Source: Ipomoea triloba
Taxonomy: Eukaryota > Streptophyta > Magnoliopsida > Solanales > Convolvulaceae
Length of the DNA: 64,000 bases
Reading direction: 5' to 3'
NCBI RefSeq assembly: GCF_003576645.1
Contig: NC_044920.1
Coordinates: 1,735,730 to 1,799,729 of the forward strand
The notes under the pieces are model-generated. The model was given only the letters and a program-made list of their open reading frames with translations. It searched no databases and was not told the origin of the DNA. The translations under genes were made by a program, and so were the position numbers. Below are positions 34,643 to 44,116 of this stretch, in pieces. Within the stretch, counting starts at the first letter, position 1, and each line of letters begins with the position of its first letter.

Positions 34643-35646
34643 AATAATAAACAACGTTGTGTAATAGGTTAACCCACTATATTTTTTATGTTTTTTTTTT
34701 TGAAAAATTCATAATTTAAAACTGAAATACCTTTGTATTTAATGACATTCAAGTTGTTTTTATTGATAGATGACCAAATTAAAAATGATCATGTCACAAT
34801 AATAATATAATACTAGAACCAAAAGTGAATGTTCTCATAAAAAAGGGACTAAAGTGAACTGTCACATATAAATCTAGGATAAAAAATAGAATTAACTTTA
34901 ATAATAATATTTATATAAAATCAAAATCAAAATCAAAATTACAAAAAAAAAAAAAGAAAAAAAAAAGGATAGATTTGCTGCTTCCTTCTATATTCCCACT
35001 TTTCCCACCGTCCCACATAGGTGGGAAAAGTGGGAATAGAGCCTTGAGGCTCCTATTTAAGGAGCCAAGGCTCTATTATTTTCCAACTCCAGTTAGGGTT
35101 CGAACCTCAACTCTAACATTTTTTTAAATTAATTTTATTAATTTATTAATTAATTAAATTAATTAGAGGTGCTTTGAGAAAAATTATTCTTTCTCAAAAT
35201 GCCATTTGCAAATGCTGCTAAATGTAGTGTTTGTAAAAATTTATCAAATAATTAATTTGGCATTTTAACAATACTAGTTTCAACAACAGTTTTTAATCGT
35301 AGTCATTCAAGAAAAGACAATGGTTAAAAATTGTTGTCGTGCGGGACTTACAACAACACACCAGTTTCAACAATACTCAATAGACAACGGTTTTTAATCG
35401 TTTTCTTTTCTAAAAAGACAACGGTTAAAAATCGTTGTCTATGTGCGTGACTTTCAACAACACCGGCTTCAACAACACTCAATAGACAACGATTTTTAAC
35501 CGTTGTTTTTTTTTAGAAAAGACAATAGTACGTTAAAAACCATTGTCTTTGCGCGAGACTTACAACAACACCGGCTTCAACAACAGAAATTTTACCTTAT
35601 AGACAACGGTTAAAAACTGTTGTCTATGAGCATTTTTCTTGTAGTG
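33960..35646 (-). mobile_element. CACTA-type element remnant with palindromic subterminal repeats
   Basis: The right end, read on the minus strand, starts CACTACAAGAAAAATGC (35646 downward), the canonical CACTA/En-Spm terminus. Two blocks (33970-34490 and 35285-35640) are built from AGACAACGGTTTT..AACCGTTGTC palindromic words, typical of CACTA subterminal repeats. No intact left terminus CACTACAAG was seen, and no transposase. The middle (34500-35280) is unrelated AT-rich DNA with an (ATA)n tract and a double hairpin. Confidence 0.7.
34991..35075. other. Two adjacent strong hairpins
   Basis: The first is a perfect 19-bp stem: 34991-35009 (TATTCCCACTTTTCCCACC) pairs with 35020-35038, loop 10 nt. 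The second is TAGAGCCTTG..GCTCC (35037-35053) pairing with GGAGCC..AAGGCTCTA (35061-35075), loop TATTTAA, with a 2-nt bulge. They overlap by 2 nt. Function unknown; GGTTCGAACC at about 35098 resembles a pol III B box. Confidence 0.8.
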
Positions 35647-35764
35647 AGTAGGAATAATAAAATTAATTTGTTTGACATTTTTAATTTGCTGTTGATTTCA
35701 TAATTATTAAAAAAATACTTTGTATTAAAATACAACAAGCTTACACATATTATACATTATATGA

Positions 35765-36062
35765 TACTCACCATGTCTCATTTTATCTGTCTTACTTACT
35801 ATTCATTTATCAAACCAACTATTTTTACTTTGCTTATTTCTACTAGCATTTTCTTATAATTTTTAAATTTAATTTTTTGTACTTAATTGTTCTCAAAAAA
35901 ATAAAATTTGTACTTAATAGTACTTTTAATGTAGTTTCTAAATATATAAATTTTACATACTAATTCTAGCTAAACTTAATATTATGAAAAATTAAATTGT
36001 AATTAAATAACTTCAGTCAAACCTGTTAATCGAACACGACACATAAAATTGGACGAAAGAAC
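35765..36062. mobile_element. Stowaway-like MITE, second copy (degraded)
   Basis: Collinear with 13550-13812: CCAACT.TTT..CTT.CTTATTT, TAGTACTTTTAATGTAGTTT, CTAAACTTAATATTATGAAA, AATAACTTCAGTCAAACCT. Ends are eroded. Confidence 0.7.
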
Positions 36063-36179
36063 TAAGAAGTACTATAAATTTACCCCTTTTTCAATTTTTT
36101 TTCCCTAAAACCACAAATGGCACAAAATATGCAACGGAAACTAATACCTACTTCTATGCACTTCCATCATCTTCATTCT

Positions 36180-36440
36180 TCATCCAGAAGCAGTTGGATG
36201 GTTAACTCCTCCAAACTCTCAAATTCTTAGCCGATAAATAGACTTGCATGCTACATGCATGAAAATAAGAAGGCAAAAAATTGGTTTCATGCAGCATGTT
36301 AGAAGAAATGATATAAAATGATTTAATTAATTAATTTAATTAATACAAATGATTGCCAGTACCAATTATTGTTCAACCGTCACCATTTGTTATTTAGGAT
36401 CCGTTTGGAAACTAAAAAATAACTTCGGGAGGTATTTTTT
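36180..36440. repeat. Direct repeat, partner at 31450-31720
   Basis: Offset about 4.7 kb from its partner, same orientation; the copy here lacks a few short indels. Confidence 0.85.
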
Positions 36441-36869
36441 TAATTTTTCAATATTTGGGTAATAATAATAATAATATGTGGTGATGGTGATAGTAGACAA
36501 ACCATCATCATAATGGGCTTCAGACTTACAATCAATATTGTAGAAAGATAATGTTAGAACAAGTTTTCTTTTTTTTTTACACTCTATTATAATGTAATAT
36601 CTGTTCATAGGTATGCACGTGCATGCTTACTTCCTACATTAACTTTCTCTAAAAAAAAAAAAAATAGAGAATCCCTTTTTAGGAGAACAAGAATAAGAAC
36701 ATGATCTCTGCATGATATATCCTCCTCTTCTTTGGAATCTTCAAAACCCAATTTTACCCTCAAGAATCCAGTTCCCTGATACCCATTCTTTCTTTGTCCC
36801 CACCCCTATTTAAACCAAGCAAATTCATTCTATCAACATTATTGAACTTGATTGGGTAGTTGTATCCAT

Positions 36870-36960
36870 TAAATTTGATATTTTGTCAAATACAAAGTCT
36901 GTTAGCATTTTGCTATAATTTGCAGAAATTTTGTGGATGGGGCAATCAAGAAAAAAACTA
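36870..36960. repeat. AVT upstream duplicon, inverted copy
   Basis: The reverse complement (TTCTTGATTGCCCCATCCAC, AAATTTCTGC, GACTTTGTATTTGA) matches 37360-37460, so the two face each other around MITE-A copy 3 and the AVT exon 1 relic. Confidence 0.75.
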
Positions 36961-36961
36961 A

Positions 36962-37253
36962 GGGTGCGTTTGGTTCGCACATGGGAATCGGAATCGGAAT
37001 GGGTATCAAATACTTGGTAAGGGTAATGGGTTTTGGTGAAAGTATTTAGCATGTTTGGTAGTTGGGTGGAATGGGAATGATTATTAATAGTTGGGGAAGA
37101 AATGATGAAGGAAGATGAAACCCTTAGGGTATGGGTTTTGCCATTAATGGGGTATTCCAAACCCATAGTAGCATTCACAAAACCTATCAACCAAACACTA
37201 ACAATCGCTTTGATACCCATACCTTATGCCTAAACCCCCAACCAAACACACCC
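36962..37253. mobile_element. MITE-A copy 3
   Basis: 292 bp, same orientation as copy 1, flanked by TAA on both sides (36959-36961, 37254-37256). It lacks about 11 bp (the TATTTAATAAG segment) present in copy 1. Open frames across it are not genes. Confidence 0.85.
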
Positions 37254-37261
37254 TAATTAAA

Positions 37262-37348
37262 GATGGAGGTGCCTTCATCATCACTTTGGTGCAATATTTG
37301 CCTTTGGCTCTCACCTCTCTCTGCACTACTTTGTGATGAGTACTCCAT
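37262..37348 (-). pseudogene. Relic copy of AVT exon 1
   Basis: On the minus strand ATG at 37348 opens MEYSSQSSAERGESQR ... SDDEGTS, clearly related to the AVT N-terminus (MEVQSSQSSSAQRDDESQR ... DQGTSS). Similarity stops at the GTS residues, next to MITE-A copy 3. Without the transmembrane exons this cannot encode a transporter. Confidence 0.8.
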
Positions 37349-37359
37349 CTTTAATTAGT

Positions 37360-37460
37360 TTATTTTCTTGATTCCCCCATCCACAAAATTTCTGCTAATT
37401 TGTAGGAGATGCTTACAGACTTTGTATTTGATACAATATCTAATTTATCAACTGCAATTT
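37360..37460. repeat. AVT upstream duplicon, direct copy
   Basis: Continues the exon 1 relic into its 5' flank: CCCCCATCCACAAAATTTCTGC, ACAGACTTTGTATTTGA. Confidence 0.75.
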
Positions 37461-39690
37461 GTCATTCTGTCAATAGTCGTTAGTATATTAGCAACCGCAA
37501 AATGCCCCTCCGTCACTGTAAAAATTTTGAATATGGTACAAGAAAGAATTCGTTGTGGATGATTCTTCGCCGGAGTTTCCTTTGAGAGTCGCAGGAGCCA
37601 TTTCAGGCAAGAAGATGAAGAAATGACTGATATGTGCGTTTTGTAAATTTCATGTCAACAAATATTTATTTTTAATTAAATTATATGTCAGCTTTGTGGA
37701 ATGATGATTATCTAGGGAAGACCGGTGAAAAATGTTAAGTGAAAATTTTTAAAGAAATAATGTGTCAAATTAGATTTTATTTTAATTCAAGATATTAATT
37801 GAACACTTGTGAGTAATAAATGTGTTTATTTGACCCTTTTTCCATTATATATATGATATAGAGTCGTAAAACTTATAAAATACAGAGTTTTATTACAGGT
37901 TTGTCCATGAACGTTTTATATCTTTGAAATGATATAGTTATTTTCAGTAATACAAATATAAAATTTAAAATATTTGTCAATTACTATGTAGTGTGATGGT
38001 ATTTTAGATATCATTCCAAATGAGTGGTTATAAGTTCGAACCATTATGGTTGTGGATAGTATTTTTATAATTTAATTTTTAATTATTTTACCTTAATTTT
38101 GAATGTACTAGTAAGAGTTATTTCTATTTTTAGTCCTAAATTTATAGGTGACAGTCCACAAAAAACTTATAAGTCACTATTTGTGGGGAAAGATCGGCAA
38201 TGCCACCTTTACCTCTTCATTTGTTGTTTATTTGTTTATTTTTCTCAAAAAGTTGAATTTCCAACTCTAAAAGCCCCACACCTTAACCCGACAGAGCATT
38301 TCAAAGGATGTAAGACCAAATGCTCATGCGCATAAGGGATCTGTCCACATTGGACATAATCCCCCATTGCCACTATATCGATATTCGAATATTGGTTTCT
38401 TCTTTCAGATACTGACTATTGAACCATTGAGCTAAGCCCGTGCGGATCGTTATTTATTTGTTTGGCATAATAATTTGGTTGTCATACCAATCATTATTGC
38501 ATGGACTAACAGTAATTTGCCTCATACTAACGTGGTTTGTAGCTGAGCTTGAAAAAACAAGAGGAAATTAATTAAAGGGCAGATGTATGCTGCACTTCTC
38601 TACCGCTGTAAACCCTTGTGTAAATTAAATTGAACTTTTCTAATAGGAAAATTTATAATACTTGATCAATTATGTATGGTATACATGTTGTATTCGATCG
38701 GGCATTATGTCTCACATATATAGTTAATATTATGATGTTTAACATTTAATTCAGCCTCACCATATTAAGATTGGACACAGTTGCCTTGGTGGTAAAGCAA
38801 AGATCTTGGAAGTCAACAATCAGTAGGTGTCAACGGGAAAATGTTAATTAGATCATACATTTTGTATCAACTGCCTTATTAATTTAGGTTTTTTCTTCGT
38901 TTTTTAGGTTCAAGAGAAAAAAAAAAAAAAAAAAGTCTCATGCGCCCAGCATAGCCGTGCACATGCCATGTTGAGCACATAAGTTCTGCCAACCTGCGGA
39001 ACTTGACTTATTTCTCTCACTATGTGGACCTCACAAAAGATCACCTCTTGTAAGGCATCCTTAATTAATTTTCTCTCTCCTATAGCCTCTTTTCTCCATA
39101 CTATTTTAGCCCCCCAAAAAAAATCAACAAAAACCAACTAATGGGGATGCATGCTCTTATAATAAGTGCTATATATAATCATTTGTTCATTATAGGAAAA
39201 CTTGTAATTGCTACCGAATGTACAATGAGGTAAACAAGTTTATTAATAAATAATCTAATAATTAGATGAAACAATAATAAGTGCAACAAGAATTTTGATT
39301 AACGTACCATATTGTTATATAGATTTTAATAAGGACGAGCGGGAGTTAATAGAGTGGGTAATGATTAATTCTTTTTTTTTTACCAAAAGACTTAATTCCA
39401 ATTCATGTTATTACTTTTTCGATTGACAAGAAAAATATATAATTATTATTTAAGAGTGTGTACGAGATAAACTCTGTTTTTGTGTAATAGTCTTGTCCGT
39501 ACGCCACATATGAAAGGTAAAGCGTAACGCATTAGGAAATTCTTATTATTACTAGTTTTGATGAACCGATTATAAAATCTATAATAATTTTTTTTAAAAG
39601 TTTATTATATGTATTAACCTTATATTTAGATATAGTTATTTATACATAAAACTTCTTCAACTCCAAAAAGTGTTTTAGTTAAGAGAATCC
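37461..39690. other. Intergenic DNA, no gene seen
   Basis: AT-rich. A B-box-like AAGTTCGAACC at 38031 lacks a good A box. Poly-A of 18 at about 38917. Confidence 0.45.
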
Positions 39691-39699
39691 TATAAAGAC

Positions 39700-40680
39700 A
39701 AGTTATCTTAATAATAATGTCTTCTTTAGTGGGTAAGCTGTCAAGAAATATTCACAATCCCTTAACTTTAATTTATCTAGTTTTTTTAGAATTATTTTCA
39801 CTGTATTGTTACATCATTCCCTCATTTAATTTATTTCTCAAGTATTGTTTTTGTTAAATTCATTGCACAATTTTTTTTTTCACATTTATAACCAAATTTC
39901 CAAAAAATAATAAGCGGAATGTATTACATTTTTGGTTTAAAATCATATTAATTTGAACATTTCAACACTTTTAAGAAAAAAAGGTATGATTTCAAATTAA
40001 AAATGTGACATAATCGAAATTGAAACGTTGTAAACAAAATATAAATAAATACTTAGGATGTTTGATTATTATCGATACCCTATCAATCGCGTCTATTACA
40101 TAAAGGCCATATTTGACAACATAGTTAGCTTATCAGCTAATTTTGACTTGTTTGACCACTATTAACGGTTTGACTTGGTTAAATAGCCAATATGAGTGTT
40201 TAATTAATTAGTTTTTTTGTAACAACTTATTGCTTCAAAAAGTTAAAATTCAAAAAATTGTTCAAAACAGTTTTTTCAATCATCTTTTTAAGAAAGTCAT
40301 TTTGTATGCATGTAATCAATTATCAGCTAACAACTAATTTACCAAATATCTTTTTACAATCAGCTAATGCTATCAACTAATTAAACTCACTAACCCAATT
40401 AGTTAACAGTTATCAACTATTTATCAAACGGGAATTCCGTGCAATTTACTTCTTTAAATAATTAAGAACCTGGCTGTTAAGTTAACGGCATAGAAATTGA
40501 CAGTTAATTGGCTGACAACCGTTAGTGTATTGAAGATGAAGCATCTCTCAGTCAAAATGGATATATAGTCAATGGAGGTGAGGGAGGATTAGAGAGTTAG
40601 TTGATTGTTGAACAAGAAATATTCTTCTCATGACTTCTAACCACCTATAAATTGACATTTTGACGCAAATAATTCGATAA
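39700..40680. repeat. Inverted repeat X, left arm
   Basis: 39700-39770 (TAGTGGGTAAGCTGTCAAGAAA) and 40465-40680 (CTGTTAAGTTAACGGCA, ACAACCGTTAGTGT, TTGATTGTTGAACAA, TTCTCATGACT) match the reverse complement of 42660-42730 and 42430-42640, in order. The 700 bp between them on this side includes MITE-B copy 3, absent from the right arm. Confidence 0.8.
40110..40435. mobile_element. MITE-B copy 3
   Basis: Same ordered phrases as 12470-12800: TTGACTTGGTTAAA, TGTAACAACTTATTG, TTAAGAAAGTCATTTTGTAT, ATCAGCTAACAACTAA, TACCAAATATC. Ends near ATATTTGACAAC and TATCAAACGGG. Confidence 0.65.
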
Positions 40681-41440
40681 ATTTTGGGCATTTTATTTAA
40701 AAAATAAAAATAAAATTAAAGGAAGTTGACACGTTTATGTTTTACTATAATTCACTGTATATAAAATGTATTGCGATCAACATTTTAAATGATCAATTGA
40801 TCTCTCTATGAATCCAACCATTACTTGTTCTATAAGAATATTGCGACTTTTCTCTCTTTATTTTATCTCATAATGGTCCTATTTTAATGTGACAATAAAA
40901 GATATTAGCTACTGTGAATTGACATACTCCAGCTTACATTAAAAATTGAACATGTTTTTATCTCTTTTGTGGGGTTTGTGTGCTATTACACTAGAGTGGA
41001 ATTTATCCAATAGACACTATTGAGTAGTGATTGCGAATTTCCCTCGTCAAATAGAATCTACTTATTAATCAAATACAAAAAGAACATGTTGGTACAAAAA
41101 TTATTGATTTTATGTACTTGTCATATATTGATCCATGAAAGGAAGAAATAAGTTTTTGATGTAATTAACATGCATGCATACGTGTTTGGCACAAAAGAAA
41201 AGAAGAAGAAATACAATGCAAGGATGTGTATGTGGCATAAAATGCAATGAAATGGGAAAATGCAATGCATGCGTATGTGAATGTGTGGAGCAGATGAAGA
41301 GTGTGTGAGGAGTCTGACAAGTGGCAATCAAAGAATTATTCTTAAAAACATTGTGTGAACCAGATTATTTCTCTCTCCCATATTCATGCAAAGTGTCTGA
41401 ACATGGGATGGACTTTCTAAAAACAAAGCTCTACAAACAC

Positions 41441-41447
41441 TATAAAA
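41441..41447 (+). promoter_or_regulatory. Orphan TATA box
   Basis: ACACTATAAAAGAGG is followed by no recognised open frame. 41470-41620 could be a non-coding transcript, with a possible donor CCAG|GTTGGC at 41609. Low confidence; it lies in the loop of inverted repeat X. Confidence 0.25.
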
Positions 41448-42197
41448 GAGGAGTCTTGTAATGAGATCAAAGTGAAGTTTCAGGGAGTAACAATTCAAGA
41501 GTCAGTGACTACACAAAAGAAACTTCAAATGTTCGGGTCTAGAAACGAGTACTAAATTTGGAGAAGCAGCTCCGCGCAGTACTAGTACACCTTGTGTCAA
41601 AATCCAGGTTGGCATACAATTTGTGTAATTGATAGATTAGCTCAAATTGTATTTAAAATTTTCTTACTGAGTTATTGTATAAGGTTGGCGTTAAAATAGG
41701 TGGTAGACCTAGTTTTGTAAATCGGTTGAACCTTGTACTTGTAAAAACCAGCAGGTTGATCTAGTGGAAAATTTTGGGCGTGGCCCCGCAGATTAGGAGT
41801 GTTCTCCGAACTGCGTTATTAAATGTTTGGTGTACTTATTTGGTGCGTTCATATTGTTACATTATATCTATTAGGAGTATTATCAGGAGTAATTGTCTCT
41901 TACCTAATTCCCTAGTTAAATATAGCGTATATTCATTGGAATTCTGCATTACATACTTACAGAACCAATCATATATTGTCACGTAGAAAAATAAATATCA
42001 GGAGGCCAGGTGAAAGTATCAAATACAAAAAGAACCAATCATATATTCTCAGTATTGCATTCATTATGTTTTAATTTCATGTTAATTGGGCTGAATGTTT
42101 ATGTATGCATTTTCCATGATGATAATTTTTCTCCTTTTTTTTTTTTTTTCTTTTTTAGATTTTTCATGAAAGTATGAACTATAAAGTATCCAAGTAT

Positions 42198-42385
42198 AGC
42201 CAAAGACATTGTGGTCTAATGGCATCCGGTGTCTCAATTTACACTCCTACATGGATAATGGGGCTGGTTCGAGCGTCAGTGGAGGCAACTGTTGACTCTT
42301 TGTGCTTCTGTGCTACCTTTAATAGGTTGAGAAAGTAGCTACGAACAGATACATTGTAACAGAGCCAATAGTAATTAAACTATAT
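42198..42385 (+). mobile_element. SINE copy 1 (degraded)
   Basis: A box TGGTCTAATGG (42212-42222) and B box GGTTCGAGC (42266-42274), then TTGACTCTTTGTGCTTC, AATAGGTTGAGAAAGTAG, GAACAGATAC, GTAACAGAGCCAATAGTA, all shared with 46988-47151. Pol III-type promoter derived from a tRNA. No clear target duplication. Confidence 0.8.
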
Positions 42386-42429
42386 TTTACGAGAATAGAT
42401 AAAAAAAAATACCCAAATTTTGTGTTTCT

Positions 42430-42730
42430 AGAAGACTTTTGTAATTATTTGCATCAAATTATGGGTGGTTAGGAGTGATGAGAAGTTTAGTTATTGTTCA
42501 ACAATCAACACATTCTACATATTGACTATATCCCTACTTTGACTGATAGATATTGCTTCATCTTTTAAGACACTAACGGTTGTCCCATTACAATTTTTTG
42601 CCGTTAACTTAACAGTACAGCCAATTTTATTTTTTATTTTTAAATTAAAGATGGATAAATAAAATCAATGAAGGGAATGTGAATTTTTCTTGACAGCCTA
42701 CCCACTATAGGAGATATTATTGTTAAGGTA
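42430..42730. repeat. Inverted repeat X, right arm
   Basis: See the left arm entry at 39700-40680. Confidence 0.8.
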
Positions 42731-42872
42731 ACACACAAAAGATAGTTTTCTGTTGTGCAGCCAAACACGGGAAATGAATATATTTTCTAAAAAATGATTT
42801 ATTTTCCAAAAAAAAAAACATTTTTAGAAGTCATTTTCCTACTTTCCAAACGGACAATTAACTAAAATTTTG

Positions 42873-42916
<44 letters not shown>

Positions 42917-44020
42917 TAATTATCAAATTTAAGATTAAGATATATGAAAAATTTTAGATTTTATAAACGGTTCAGGAATAGGAATTGAAAGCTTAAAACT
43001 TTTTTTATTATAAAAAAAAGAATTTAAAAATAAATTCTTGAATTTATTCTCAAACGCTATAAAACATACTACTGTAGTAGATATAATTAACATTTTCCTT
43101 CTTTCAAAAAAAAAAAAACATTTTCCAATGGACACCTAATGATAGTTGACTTTCAAGATCTTTGCTTTATCAACAAGACACTATCCAATCTGACTAAATT
43201 GAGTCTGAAATAAATAAATATCATTATACTAATCACATTTCAACTAAATATTACTCCGTATATAATTAACTATACATGTGAGACAATGGTCACATCCCTA
43301 ATATAATTAATTATAAGCTATATGATCGATAACTAGATACAGTAAAATAGCTATATTGTTTTTTAAGAAATACAAAATGACTACAAGAAACATGACAGAA
43401 CACCACCACTCTGTATTACACTAATACAAATTTCTAGCAGAAGTGAACAAAGACCACTCGAGAAAATATCAAATGTTAAATATAATTAACTATGAATCTA
43501 TGACTGATAAATTAGTCACTTTTTTTTTTAAGAAACACGAAATGACTACAAGAAACATGCATGACAATACAACACCCGTACAATCTTCTATCAGGAGTGA
43601 ACGAAAGCCGCTCAAGAAAATATCAAATGTATAAATACCCATCACAATAAAGATTAACAACTTTAGAAAAAGGGCATATACCCATTTTCCTAGCCCTTTC
43701 ATATTGTTTCTTCAACCTTCCCACCAAAGATTTACCAGTGGTTAGTAGACCACCAAACTATTATGCAAAACAATGAACTTTCAGTTACAATGAATTAATG
43801 AAGGGGGAGGGGGTAGGGAACATAGTATCTGAAATGTGAAGCAAAATCTAATGATGCTTATGCATAGAAAAACATGCTCAAGAAAAGTCTAAGGAAGCAA
43901 AGTATTATGAGAATTTAGCAGTTTGATAGGTTAGTGGATGCACCAAACTCCTATAGGGTTGAACTAAGTCTGCCCCTTAAGCTGACAATCATGCTGAAAC
44001 CAAATCTACCAACCTCATCC
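42731..44020. other. Intergenic DNA with (TA)n at 42878-42910
   Basis: Includes a MITE-C-like end (42755-42855, CCAAACACGGGAAA ... TTTCCAAACGGAC). A phrase of about 45 bp is repeated at 43370-43450 and 43530-43625 (ACTACAAGAAACATG.., CGAGAAAATATCAAATGT). No gene before the laccase promoter. Confidence 0.5.
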
Positions 44021-44025
44021 CCCAG

Positions 44026-44032
44026 TATAAAA
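44026..44032 (+). promoter_or_regulatory. TATA box of laccase copy 2
   Basis: CAGTATAAAAGAAAGGCC, about 90 bp before the ATG, homologous to the copy 1 TATA region. Confidence 0.75.
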
Positions 44033-44116
44033 GAAAGGCCTTGCTACTCTTTCTCTTCACCAAGTAAAACCATAAAACATATATCTATCATTACCTGATA
44101 AACCCCGAGGTGCGAC

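Noticed and set aside
35090..35120. Possible tRNA gene from GGTTCGAACC
   Set aside because: No A box or cloverleaf could be built around it.
36825..37220. A 131-codon minus-strand open frame
   Set aside because: Lies mostly inside MITE-A copy 3; the frame is not kept in copies 1 and 2.
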